Notes: generated by a model from the letters alone, not told the origin. A DNA stretch of 6,216 bases from Clostridia bacterium (GCA_012515365.1 JAAYYM010000181.1:1-6216), one strand, 5' to 3'; numbered from the stretch's first letter, positions 1-6,216 are shown. Translations and numbers: made by a program.

Positions 1-813
1 AGCCTTGGTTTTGATACCGTCTATCATCTTCCGTTGGCCGCATCAACCAAACGCCTTGATGCCATTTCATTATCAGATGCAGATATAAAACGATTTTCGG
101 CTGAAATTTCATTTATTGGAAAGCTTTATGATTCTGCTTTTGATTATTATTTAAAACCTCTGTCTGAACCACTTAAAGATACCATATTGAAAATGATCAA
201 TTCGCAGGCAAATGTTTATACCGGATATTTTCTGGATGATATGATTACCCGTCCACTCTTAGATCTGATCAACAGCGAATATCAGAATGCAGCCGGCTAT
301 GAAAATTTGATACTTTCAAAAGAAGCTCTTTCCTACGCTATGGCAGCTCAAGTCACAAGAATTGAGCGATTGATTATTCTTCATAATCTTTCCCTGAATC
401 ATGAACTAAAAGTATACTCTCATGAAAACAATCCTTATTTAGAACAGTCTATCTATATGGGGACTGCTCAGTACTATACAGAAATGCCTAAAATATTTAA
501 GCTGAGCAAAATTAATTTGAATATTAACTTAAAGAATTCTTTGTCCGGACTTCCTCTTAGGGTTATTGACATTATGGGTTCCGGTGGATTTCTGCTGACC
601 AATCATCAGGCAGAATATGATGAACACTTTAAAGATGGACATGATCTTGTTATTTATCACTCCATAGAAGAAGCCATGGAACAGGCTAAGTACTACCTGA
701 CACATGACGATGAACGATTAAAAATTGCTGCAAATGGTCATAACATTATAAAAGAGTACTATAGTTACGAGCGTCAGATTGCTGTAATACTTCACACAGC
801 CGGTCTGCTATAG
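1..813 (+). CDS. CgeB/DUF3880-type glycosyltransferase, 3' part (5' end outside window)
   Basis: The reading frame is open from base 1, so the gene starts to the left of the window. 270 residues and a TAG stop are visible. The visible part begins with VYHLPLAAST (about residues 7-16), the linker motif that follows the DUF3880 domain in CgeB/YkvP-like glycosyltransferases, then RFSAEISFIGKLYDS (31-45), typical of the following strand. Residues about 184-265 (LPLRVIDIMGSGGFLLTN, acidic stretch, a DERLKIAANGHNIIKEYYSYERQI-like tail split here by description only) match the C-terminal nucleotide-sugar-binding half of a GT-B fold (Glyco_trans_1_2). Family knowledge says it transfers a sugar from a nucleotide donor in the cytoplasm; donor and acceptor cannot be read, though spore-coat, flagellin or surface-polymer decoration are the usual guesses. 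A TTG at base 34 could be taken as a start, but the homology extends upstream of it, so it is internal. The last 68 bp are antisense to the end of the neighbouring - strand gene and no terminator is visible after the stop. Confidence 0.85.
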   Translation, partial: SLGFDTVYHLPLAASTKRLDAISLSDADIKRFSAEISFIGKLYDSAFDYYLKPLSEPLKDTILKMINSQANVYTGYFLDDMITRPLLDLINSEYQNAAGYENLILSKEALSYAMAAQVTRIERLIILHNLSLNHELKVYSHENNPYLEQSIYMGTAQYYTEMPKIFKLSKINLNINLKNSLSGLPLRVIDIMGSGGFLLTNHQAEYDEHFKDGHDLVIYHSIEEAMEQAKYYLTHDDERLKIAANGHNIIKEYYSYERQIAVILHTAGLL

Positions 814-1582
814 TCTCCATAGAGTAGCAGGTTCCAAGCAGTAATGACGGATCATGATTCTGTTCATACTCGCACATTTTCAGGTACATAGGGATCAGAT
901 TTAAAACGCGAAATATCTCGAGTTTTTCTTCAATCTGACAGTCATACTGGATTTCTTTTAAACATAACTCTACTGCCTGATCCAAACTAATCTCCTTAAA
1001 TTTCTGCATAATGGCAATGCAGTATTTTGCAATCATCAAAAATACATCCGGAAGCGTTTCAATCACAGAATAGATTTCTGAAGACGAAATCGGCGTTAAA
1101 GGAAGCCATACATCATTCTCTGAATCAGAAGGAAGCGCCTGATCCGCTTCCTTCTTTTTCAAAGTTTCAATATGAATGATCCGCTTATAATAGTTTTTTA
1201 CACAGTTTCTGTAAGCATCAGAAGTAACTGCAAAAAACATCGTAAAATTATAGCGATCATTTAATTCCTCGTATTCCCAAGGTGCCTTGGTCAGCAAATG
1301 GAACATATGATATGCCATTCCATTATAGGAAATATCATCTCCGACTGTCCTGCATTCAAACCCCGTCATATCAATTGTAAACAACACCTGGCCTCTTTGC
1401 CTGTTGAGTTCTGAAATAAACAAATGCTCTGCCGGATATTCATCCCGCCTTACAATTGTTACTTCGTACCCTCTTTCAGTAAGAATGGCACTTAATTTGT
1501 CACAGCATTGCTTTTGAAACTCATATTCGGATTGATTCTGTACCAGTACGAAATGTCCTTTTCCCATAGTGCACCATCCCAT
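746..1582 (-). CDS. Uncharacterised protein co-transcribed with metK; possible DUF3880-like N-terminal fold
   Basis: I do not recognise this 278-residue protein with certainty. It has no signal peptide or clear membrane span and looks cytosolic. The N-terminal part alternates predicted strand and helix: GHFVLVQNQ (9-17), a helix, YEVTIVRR (39-46), then QVLFTIDMTGFE (65-76). YNFTMFFAVTSDAYRNCV (111-128) and RIIHIETL (134-141) follow. This order resembles the DUF3880 half of CgeB-type glycosyltransferases, where the last segment would sit at the HLPLA position. Residues 165-265 are mostly helical and no GT-B nucleotide-sugar half is present, so it may be a non-catalytic relative; this is inference. 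It begins 3 bases after the metK stop with no terminator between, so it should be in the metK transcript. The ATG at 1582 lacks a Shine-Dalgarno and would need coupling to metK. The second ATG, at 1567, has a weak GGGATGG upstream and is the better start on sequence grounds. The last 22 codons overlap the convergent gene. Confidence 0.7.
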   Translation of the reverse strand: MGWCTMGKGHFVLVQNQSEYEFQKQCCDKLSAILTERGYEVTIVRRDEYPAEHLFISELNRQRGQVLFTIDMTGFECRTVGDDISYNGMAYHMFHLLTKAPWEYEELNDRYNFTMFFAVTSDAYRNCVKNYYKRIIHIETLKKKEADQALPSDSENDVWLPLTPISSSEIYSVIETLPDVFLMIAKYCIAIMQKFKEISLDQAVELCLKEIQYDCQIEEKLEIFRVLNLIPMYLKMCEYEQNHDPSLLLGTCYSMETIADRLCEVLQQSDARNYSTLL

Positions 1583-1585
1583 TAA

Positions 1586-2773
1586 TTAGAGGTATTTTTT
1601 CAGAGTTTCTGCCTTGTCTACAGCTTCCCATGGAAGATTCAGATCATTTCTTCCGAAATGTCCGTATGCTGCAGTCTGTTTGTAAATCGGTCTGCGTAAA
1701 TCTAACATTTTGATAATTCCAGCCGGACGTAAATCAAAGTTTTCTCTTACGATTTCAACCATTTTTTCATTAGAAAGCTTTCCGGTTCCAAAAGTATCTA
1801 CCATAATGGAAGTAGGCTGAGCAACACCAATCGCATAAGAAAGCTGAATTTCACAACGATCTGCCAATCCTGCTGCCACGATGTTTTTAGCAACATATCT
1901 CGCTGCATAAGCTGCTGAACGATCAACCTTTGTACAATCTTTTCCTGAGAATGCTCCACCGCCGTGACGTGCATATCCACCATAAGTGTCTACGATAATT
2001 TTACGTCCGGTAAGACCTGCATCTCCGTGAGGTCCACCGATTACAAAGCGACCTGTAGGATTAATAAAGATCTTTGTCTGATCATCCAAAAGCTCCTTCG
2101 GCAGAATCGGATCAAATACATATTTCTTGATATCTGCATGGATCTGCTCCTGTGAAACATCAGCATCATGCTGTGTAGAAAGAACAACTGCTTCTAATCT
2201 GATCGGTTTACCATTTTCATCATATTCTACTGAAACCTGACTTTTTCCATCCGGTCTTAAATACTTAAGTGTTCCGTCTTTACGCACCTTTGTCAATTGA
2301 CGTGCTAGCTTATGTGCAAGAGCGATGGAATACGGCATATATTCCTCTGTTTCATTTGTCGCATAGCCAAACATCATTCCCTGATCACCGGCACCGATTG
2401 CTTCGATCTCTTCATCAGTCATTTTGTTCTCTTTAGCTTCAAGAGCTTTATCAACTCCCATTGCAATATCAGAAGACTGCTCATCAATTGCGCAAAGAAC
2501 AGCACAGGTATTACCATCAAATCCATATTCAGATTTTGTATAACCAATTTCTTTTACAGTCTCTCTGACGATTTTCTGAATATCAACATATGCATTCGTT
2601 GTAATTTCACCTGTTACCAAAACAAATCCTGTACAGGTTGCTGTTTCACAAGCCACGCGGCTCATTGGGTCCTGCTCCATAAGCGCATCCAGAATTGCAT
2701 CTGATACGGCATCGCAGAGTTTGTCAGGATGTCCTTCTGTTACTGATTCTGACGTAAATAAAAGTTTTTCCAT
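1586..2773 (-). CDS. metK: S-adenosylmethionine synthetase (methionine adenosyltransferase)
   Basis: MetK makes S-adenosylmethionine from methionine and ATP in the cytoplasm, releasing phosphate and diphosphate; SAM is the cell's main methyl donor. The 395-residue product has the usual family length and all signature motifs: TEGHPDK (12-18, ATP binding), [11 protein letters not shown] (127-137, the MAT signature), [20 protein letters not shown] (236-255), [19 protein letters not shown] (271-289, the P-loop-like second signature) and the C-terminal GHFGR (371-375). The frame stays open 165 bp further upstream to 2938, but that extension lies across the riboswitch and terminator and resembles no MetK. 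The start [10 protein letters not shown] is the family's normal N-terminus and has a perfect AGGAGG 7 bases ahead. It is the first gene of a two-gene unit controlled by the leader RNA. Nothing is missing or unusual in the protein. Confidence 0.98.
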   Translation of the reverse strand: MEKLLFTSESVTEGHPDKLCDAVSDAILDALMEQDPMSRVACETATCTGFVLVTGEITTNAYVDIQKIVRETVKEIGYTKSEYGFDGNTCAVLCAIDEQSSDIAMGVDKALEAKENKMTDEEIEAIGAGDQGMMFGYATNETEEYMPYSIALAHKLARQLTKVRKDGTLKYLRPDGKSQVSVEYDENGKPIRLEAVVLSTQHDADVSQEQIHADIKKYVFDPILPKELLDDQTKIFINPTGRFVIGGPHGDAGLTGRKIIVDTYGGYARHGGGAFSGKDCTKVDRSAAYAARYVAKNIVAAGLADRCEIQLSYAIGVAQPTSIMVDTFGTGKLSNEKMVEIVRENFDLRPAGIIKMLDLRRPIYKQTAAYGHFGRNDLNLPWEAVDKAETLKKYL

Positions 2774-2780
2774 TGTACTT

Positions 2781-2786
2781 CCTCCT
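2781..2786 (-). promoter_or_regulatory. metK ribosome binding site
   Basis: The - strand reads AGGAGG, then the 7 bases AAGTACA, then ATG. This perfect Shine-Dalgarno fixes the metK start at 2773 and rules out the longer open frame. It lies downstream of the leader terminator, so it is transcribed only when that terminator is not formed. Confidence 0.93.
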
Positions 2787-2801
2787 ATGAGATAAAATAG
2801 T

Positions 2802-2829
2802 AAAATAAAAAGCCCGTAAACAACGGACT
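2802..2829 (-). terminator. Riboswitch-controlled intrinsic terminator in the metK leader
   Basis: On the - strand AGTCCGT (2829-2823) pairs with ACGGGCT (2817-2811) around a 5-base loop, giving 7 pairs including one G-U, followed at once by TTTTATTTT (2810-2802). It sits between the SAM-I aptamer and the metK ribosome site, exactly where the expression platform of an S-box transcriptional off-switch belongs. The 5' arm overlaps the 3' arm of the antiterminator. Confidence 0.9.
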
Positions 2830-2851
2830 CGACAATGATCTTATCAAATCC
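2825..2851 (-). promoter_or_regulatory. Antiterminator helix of the SAM-I riboswitch
   Basis: GGATTTGA (2851-2844 on the - strand) can pair with TCGAGTCC (2832-2825) over 8 positions, two of them G-U. Its 5' arm shares two G residues with the 3' strand of aptamer helix P1, and its 3' arm takes five bases of the terminator's 5' arm. With SAM bound, P1 holds the 5' arm and the terminator forms; without SAM the antiterminator forms and metK is read. The pairing is seen in the sequence; the switching is inferred from the S-box family. Confidence 0.8.
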
Positions 2852-2951
2852 TCTTATTGTTCGAATATATCGCTCAGGCTGGCACCTTCCTGTATTAGGG
2901 GTTGCCGTGGCTTCATCGATCCTCTGTATCTCCACCACTCTGAATAAAAGG
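2850..2951 (-). promoter_or_regulatory. SAM-I (S-box) riboswitch aptamer upstream of metK
   Basis: This RNA element senses SAM and shuts off metK by attenuation. The - strand carries the S-box core in order: CAGAGTGGTGGAG, GATGAAGCC, GGCAACC and AAGGTGCC, all at family spacing. P1 forms from CCTTTTATT (2951-2943) and AATAAGAGG (2858-2850), 9 pairs with one G-U. P2 ends in GAT/ATC closing the loop ACAGAGG, whose AGG can make the family pseudoknot with CCT in the stretch after AAGGTGCC. The canonical loop has TGG pairing with CCA or similar, so this is a coordinated change. P3 closes through CCT/AGG. P4 looks short (CGA/TCG around TATAT). Position directly ahead of metK, with a following antiterminator and terminator, confirms the call. 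Confidence 0.94.
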
Positions 2952-2974
2952 CTTTCTATTTAATTGATGATTAC

Positions 2975-3002
2975 ATTATACACGATTTGTTATAATAAGC
3001 AA
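2975..3002 (-). promoter_or_regulatory. Promoter of the metK leader
   Basis: On the - strand a perfect -10, TATAAT (2980-2975), lies 16 bases after TTGCTT (3002-2997), a half-matching -35. Transcription would start near 2968, about 17 bases before riboswitch helix P1. The -10 is convincing and the -35 is weak. The region upstream is rich in A/T runs that could assist the polymerase. Confidence 0.75.
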
Positions 3003-3026
3003 GCTATTTTTCATCTATTCTTTTCA

Positions 3027-3055
3027 TTGACAATTTACATGAGAATTTCTATACT
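3027..3055 (+). promoter_or_regulatory. Sigma-A promoter of the HD-GYP gene
   Basis: A perfect TTGACA (3027-3032) is followed, after a 17-base spacer, by TATACT (3050-3055), a near-consensus housekeeping promoter. Transcription should start near 3062, leaving an untranslated leader of about 33 bases, too short for a riboswitch. Its -35 is 24 bp from the -35 of the divergent metK promoter, so the two polymerase sites sit back to back. Confidence 0.87.
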
Positions 3056-3094
3056 TATATTAAGAATTTAACTGTGAAGGGATAAGGTGTTTGC

Positions 3095-4180
3095 ATGAAA
3101 AGAGTCCGTACTGCCGACCTGACACCAGGTATGATAACTGCAGAAGATGTTTACTCCTATAACGATCAGATGATTCTTCCTAAAGACACCACGCTGACTG
3201 ATAAGATGATTACGCGTCTAGAGTTTTATTCCGTTCTCGCCATCAAAATCAAGGAGAAAACCAACGAAGTTGATGAGGAATCTGTGTTTTCGATTTCAGA
3301 TGATTCGTCCTATTCTCAGAAAGTAAAGGCAAGTAAGCAGTTTCAGTCATTTGAAAAAAGTTTTCTCGAAGAAGCATCTTCATATAGAAATACCATTCAC
3401 GAAATTGTTGAAAAAAATGCTCCCATTGATACCAGAAAACTGTTTGACAGTGTCATGGGATTAATCACATCTGAAATGAATGGCATTACTGTATTTGACA
3501 TGCTGCATAACATGAGACAGTACGATGATTTTACATATATGCACTGTATTAATGTTGCCTTGATCTGTAACGTCTTTGCCAAATGGCTAAAGCTTCCGGA
3601 TGAAGAAATAGAAATATTGACACTGTGTGGTCTGCTTCACGATATCGGAAAACTATTAATTCCTGACAGTATCATCAAAAAACCCGCACGCTTATCAACT
3701 GCGGAATATAACGTCATAAAAACTCACACACTTCAAGGATATAACATTCTTGCTGAATACAACATCAGTGAGGCTATCAAAGAAACTGCCTTAATGCACC
3801 ATGAGAGATGTGACGGCTCCGGTTATCCGCTTGGACTAAAAGGCGATAAGATTAATAAATATGCAAAAATCGTTTCTATCGCAGATGTATATGATGCAAT
3901 GACAGCTGCTCGCGTTTATCGTGGCCCGCTTTGTCCATTTAAAGTCATTAGTATTTTTGAGTCAGAAGGTCTCCAGAAATATGACAGCAAATATATTCTG
4001 ACATTTCTTGAACACATTGCTGCTACTTATATGAATAACAGAGTACGCCTGAGCAATGGAAAAGAAGGCGACGTCGTCTTCATGAATCACACAAAAATAT
4101 CAAGACCGTTGATTAAATGCGGAAATGAGTTTATTGATCTTTCAAAAGAACCGGATATTTTCATAGAAACATTTGTATAA
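3095..4180 (+). CDS. HD-GYP domain cyclic-di-GMP phosphodiesterase
   Basis: The HD-GYP family hydrolyses the second messenger c-di-GMP to pGpG or GMP, which usually favours motility over attachment. In this 361-residue protein residues 1-55 form the short N-terminal module (TADLTPGMITAEDVYS) common ahead of this domain in Clostridia, and about 56-100 are a polar linker. The catalytic domain spans about 130-312. Its metal-site residues are all visible: H150 in YMHCINVA, HDIGK (182-186), H211 in THTLQGY, HHERCDGSGYP (235-245, the GYP signature) and IADVYDAMT (262-270). Residues about 315-361 look like a small beta-rich tail. There is no transmembrane or receiver domain, so it should be cytosolic; what signal it answers to is not visible. 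The ATG has AAGGTG five bases upstream. It is transcribed alone, from its own promoter to a strong terminator. An active enzyme is expected because no key residue is missing, but activity is inferred. Confidence 0.93.
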   Translation: MKRVRTADLTPGMITAEDVYSYNDQMILPKDTTLTDKMITRLEFYSVLAIKIKEKTNEVDEESVFSISDDSSYSQKVKASKQFQSFEKSFLEEASSYRNTIHEIVEKNAPIDTRKLFDSVMGLITSEMNGITVFDMLHNMRQYDDFTYMHCINVALICNVFAKWLKLPDEEIEILTLCGLLHDIGKLLIPDSIIKKPARLSTAEYNVIKTHTLQGYNILAEYNISEAIKETALMHHERCDGSGYPLGLKGDKINKYAKIVSIADVYDAMTAARVYRGPLCPFKVISIFESEGLQKYDSKYILTFLEHIAATYMNNRVRLSNGKEGDVVFMNHTKISRPLIKCGNEFIDLSKEPDIFIETFV

Positions 4181-4212
4181 AAAAACGGAACCATCATCGG
4201 TTCCGTTTTTTT
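4179..4212. terminator. Bidirectional intrinsic terminator shared by the HD-GYP gene and murA
   Basis: A perfect inverted repeat has arms at 4179-4192 and 4199-4212 with the 6-base loop ATCATC. The core is CGGAACC/GGTTCCG, flanked by seven A on one side and seven T on the other, so the hairpin carries a T-run when read from either strand. It starts inside the HD-GYP stop codon and lies 7 bases beyond the murA stop, and so should end both convergent transcripts. Confidence 0.95.
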
Positions 4213-4219
4213 ATATGCT

Positions 4220-5512
4220 TCATCCTGTTTTTAACTTAAATTTCTGAATTTCTTTTTCTGTTGATACCTTATCAATCTGTGCTCCAAGGCTCACTAATTT
4301 GCCTGGGAAGTCTTCATATCCTCTTTCAATATATACAATATCATCAATGATTGTAATACCCTCTGCTGCAAGTCCTGCCAATACAAGTGCAGCTCCGGCT
4401 CTTAAATCCGGTGCCGAAATACAGGCCCCTGTGTATTTTGATACACCTTCGATGATTGCAGTATTACCTTCTACTTTGATATTTGCTCCCATGCAGGCAA
4501 GTTCATCTACATATTTAAATCGATTTTCAAATATATTTTCCGTTATGATACTGGTTCCTTCCGATAAAGCCAAGGTTACACCAATCTGTGGCTGCATATC
4601 GGTCGGGAATCCCGGATAAGGTAAAGTTTTAACCTGTGTATGACGTAACGGTTTTGAAGATACCACACGTACTGCATCATCAAATTCTTCTACTTCGCAT
4701 CCTATTTCAAGTAATTTAGCACTGATTGATTCCAAATGCTTTGGAATCACATTCTTGATCATAATGTCACCTTTTGTAATAGCTGCTGCAAACATAAATG
4801 TTCCGGCTTCGATCTGATCAGGAATAATAGAGTATGTTGTCTTATGTAGCTTCTCTACTCCTTTGATTCTGATTACATCTGTACCTGCACCCTTAATATT
4901 GGCACCCATACTATTTAAAAAATTGGCAACATCAACTACATGTGGCTCTTTTGCTGCATTTTCAATAATCGTTTTACCTTCTGCCATGGCAGCGGCCATC
5001 ATAATATTAATCGTAGCACCCACTGTTACGACATCCAGATAAATATGACTTCCTGCCAGACGCTCTGCTTTTGTCTGAATCAGACCATGTGAAATCTTCA
5101 CATCTGCGCCCAGTGCTTTAAAGCCTTTAATATGCTGATCAATCGGACGGCTGCCGATATTACAGCCTCCCGGAAGTGCTACCTCTGCTTCTTTATATTT
5201 TCCTAATAATGCGCCAAGCAAATAGTAAGAAGCACGAATTTTCTTAATATATTCTTTATCAATGATCAGTGAGTGAATCAATGAGCCATTAATTTTAACT
5301 GTATGACGATCCACTCTGTCAATTACAACACCAATTGCTTCCATTGCCTGTAGTAACACTCCAATATCTCGTACATCAGGCAAATTTTCTATTGTGACAG
5401 TCTCATCGGTCATAATAGATGCGGCTAAAATGCCGAGCGCAGCGTTTTTGGCTCCGCCTATCTCTACTTCCCCAACCAATGGATTTCCACCCTTAATAAT
5501 ATACTGTTCCAA
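4220..5512 (-). CDS. murA: UDP-N-acetylglucosamine 1-carboxyvinyltransferase
   Basis: MurA performs the first committed step of peptidoglycan synthesis in the cytoplasm, moving enolpyruvate from phosphoenolpyruvate to UDP-GlcNAc; it is the fosfomycin target. The 430-residue product has normal length and the two-domain EPSP-synthase-like fold. Visible key residues are K22 in GGAKNAAL, R93 in KIRASYYLLG, the catalytic C117 in LPGGCNIGSRP, D305 in GFPTDMQPQ and R397 in IERGYEDFPG. The Cys at 117 (rather than Asp) predicts fosfomycin sensitivity at the target. The start is a TTG: an in-frame TGA lies two codons upstream, the N-terminus MEQYIIKGGNPL is the family's usual one and no ATG is nearby. 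Many Clostridia carry two MurA paralogs, and which one this is cannot be told from the window. It lies 56 bases downstream of the M23 peptidase gene on the same strand and has a probable promoter in that gap. Confidence 0.97.
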   Translation of the reverse strand: MEQYIIKGGNPLVGEVEIGGAKNAALGILAASIMTDETVTIENLPDVRDIGVLLQAMEAIGVVIDRVDRHTVKINGSLIHSLIIDKEYIKKIRASYYLLGALLGKYKEAEVALPGGCNIGSRPIDQHIKGFKALGADVKISHGLIQTKAERLAGSHIYLDVVTVGATINIMMAAAMAEGKTIIENAAKEPHVVDVANFLNSMGANIKGAGTDVIRIKGVEKLHKTTYSIIPDQIEAGTFMFAAAITKGDIMIKNVIPKHLESISAKLLEIGCEVEEFDDAVRVVSSKPLRHTQVKTLPYPGFPTDMQPQIGVTLALSEGTSIITENIFENRFKYVDELACMGANIKVEGNTAIIEGVSKYTGACISAPDLRAGAALVLAGLAAEGITIIDDIVYIERGYEDFPGKLVSLGAQIDKVSTEKEIQKFKLKTG

Positions 5513-5518
5513 TGCTCA

Positions 5519-5525
5519 CACCTCT
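5519..5525 (-). promoter_or_regulatory. murA ribosome binding site supporting a TTG start
   Basis: The - strand reads AGAGGTG, six bases, then TTG. The spacing suits the TTG at 5512 and, with the TGA stop just upstream in frame, decides the start of murA. Confidence 0.8.
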
Positions 5526-5543
5526 ACCCTTAGATTAACTTGT

Positions 5544-5572
5544 ATTTTAACACAACCGAAAAATTAAATCAA
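5544..5572 (-). promoter_or_regulatory. Probable murA promoter
   Basis: On the - strand TTGATT (5572-5567), overlapping the TGA stop of the M23 gene, is followed after exactly 17 bases by TAAAAT (5549-5544). This matches the housekeeping consensus at 4 of 6 and 5 of 6 positions. Transcription would start near 5537, shortly before the murA ribosome site. The gap is AT-rich, so a chance match is possible and murA may also be read through from the peptidase gene. Confidence 0.5.
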
Positions 5573-6216
5573 TGTAAATAGGTCATCGGATTTGCATGTG
5601 TACCATTTACAATGATCTCAAAATGCAAATGAGGTCCGGTACTACGTCCTGTATTTCCACTTAATGCAATCTTTTGTCCCTGTTTTACAGACTGTCCGGA
5701 TTTAACCAAAACCTTGCTCAAATGACCGTAACGTGTCTCCTTACCATCCGGATGCCTGATATATACCACATATCCGTATCCACTTCCCCATCCGGCTTTT
5801 GTAACAACACCACCTGATGAAGCACAGACAGATGTTCCGATAGCAGTTGCCCAGTCAACACCCTTGTGATACGTAGATGCTCCCTTAGTAGGCGCGCTTC
5901 TTCGTCCAAATGGTGAAGATAACCTTCCACCAGAGATCGGTTTCAGATAAGTAGGCGGTGTCTTGGTTCCTCGCTCCACTATTTTTGGAACTGCTGCCAT
6001 GACGATATCTTCAAAGACAAGATCCTGAGAAACTTCCTCGTCATTACGATAATTGATATCAGCAACAACCTTTCTAAATCCACTGGTCGGTTCTTGCAAT
6101 ACCTTTGTATCAGTTGTATACCAATCATCATTATCTACATACTGTATATCTGCATTATACTCTTCCTCATAATAAACCTCTTCTACTCTTGTTACAGACA
6201 GTTCAGGTTCAGGAAC
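5569..6216 (-). CDS. G5-domain M23 family metallopeptidase (peptidoglycan endopeptidase), C-terminal part
   Basis: The frame is open to the right edge, so the N-terminus lies outside; 215 residues and a TGA stop are visible. Residues about 3-20 (PEPELSVTRVEEVYYEEE) lead into a G5 domain up to about 85, ending in VPKIVERGTK, the typical G5 close. G5 domains are linked to cell-wall or sugar binding. The M23 (LytM/lysostaphin-type) zinc peptidase domain covers about 97-212: SSPFGRR, YHKGVDW giving H117 and D121, YGHL giving H165, and GPHLHFE giving H196 and H198. All zinc and catalytic residues are present, so it should cut peptide crosslinks in peptidoglycan outside the membrane. Proteins of this build often have a signal peptide or membrane anchor, sometimes LysM repeats, further upstream; none can be seen here. 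A TTG at 6099 could be called a start, but it falls inside the G5 domain. It lies just upstream of murA, a sensible cell-wall pairing. Confidence 0.92.
   Translation of the reverse strand, partial: VPEPELSVTRVEEVYYEEEYNADIQYVDNDDWYTTDTKVLQEPTSGFRKVVADINYRNDEEVSQDLVFEDIVMAAVPKIVERGTKTPPTYLKPISGGRLSSPFGRRSAPTKGASTYHKGVDWATAIGTSVCASSGGVVTKAGWGSGYGYVVYIRHPDGKETRYGHLSKVLVKSGQSVKQGQKIALSGNTGRSTGPHLHFEIIVNGTHANPMTYLH

Noticed and set aside
34..36. TTG as the start of the left-edge glycosyltransferase.
   Set aside because: The frame is open to base 1 and the HLPLA family motif straddles this codon, so the gene continues beyond the window.
2312..2704. A 130-codon open frame on the + strand inside metK.
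   Set aside because: It is antisense to conserved metK codons; its cysteine/isoleucine/phenylalanine-rich product is what a shadow of this gene would give, and no ribosome site or promoter was found.
2774..2938. A 55-residue N-terminal extension of MetK (frame open to an ATG at 2938).
   Set aside because: It lies across the SAM-I aptamer and the terminator, matches no MetK N-terminus, and the internal ATG at 2773 has a perfect AGGAGG.
3056..3094. A possible c-di-GMP riboswitch ahead of the HD-GYP gene.
   Set aside because: The leader predicted from the promoter is only about 33 bases long and carries no conserved aptamer core.
4299..4619. A 106-codon open frame on the + strand inside murA.
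   Set aside because: It is antisense to conserved murA sequence and its product resembles no known protein; a shadow frame.
5540..5556. Imperfect palindrome TTGTGTTAAAATACAA in the murA upstream gap as an operator.
   Set aside because: Only 12 of 16 positions are symmetric in a very AT-rich stretch and it matches no operator I know; it overlaps the candidate promoter by chance as easily as by function.
1..6216. A novel defence system, mobile element or CRISPR array.
   Set aside because: No repeats, transposase, integrase, nuclease or toxin-antitoxin signatures were seen; codon use looks even across the window and most genes are core housekeeping.

Overview
The window looks like part of a chromosome from a low-GC Clostridia, most probably a Lachnospiraceae. 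This rests on the low-GC, A/T-ending codon use, strong AGGAGG-type ribosome sites, a SAM-I (S-box) riboswitch ahead of metK, a G5 plus M23 cell-wall peptidase and an HD-GYP protein of the layout common in that family. The genus cannot be fixed from the sequence alone. I see no insertion sequence, phage gene, CRISPR array, tRNA or rRNA. Most of the content is core housekeeping rather than accessory DNA.

Layout, left to right. (1) The 3' part of a CgeB/DUF3880-type glycosyltransferase on the + strand enters from the left edge. (2) On the - strand lies a compact metK unit: promoter, SAM-I riboswitch with antiterminator and terminator, metK (S-adenosylmethionine synthetase), then 3 bases later an unrecognised 278-residue gene. 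The tail of that gene runs 68 bp into the tail of the + strand glycosyltransferase. (3) A divergent promoter drives a single + strand gene for an HD-GYP cyclic-di-GMP phosphodiesterase. It ends in a hairpin with T-runs on both strands, which it shares with the convergent murA. (4) On the - strand are a G5-domain/M23 endopeptidase gene, cut by the right edge, and then murA with a TTG start and a probable promoter of its own.

How the genes fit together. The right-hand - strand pair serves the cell wall: MurA commits UDP-GlcNAc to peptidoglycan and the exported M23 enzyme probably cuts peptidoglycan crosslinks. MetK makes SAM and its leader RNA should shut the transcript off when SAM is abundant. 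Because no terminator is visible between metK and the unknown gene behind it, that gene should also answer to SAM. The HD-GYP protein should lower c-di-GMP and is an independent unit. The two observations most worth following are the SAM-controlled unknown gene behind metK and its antisense overlap with a glycosyltransferase gene, which it may distantly resemble.
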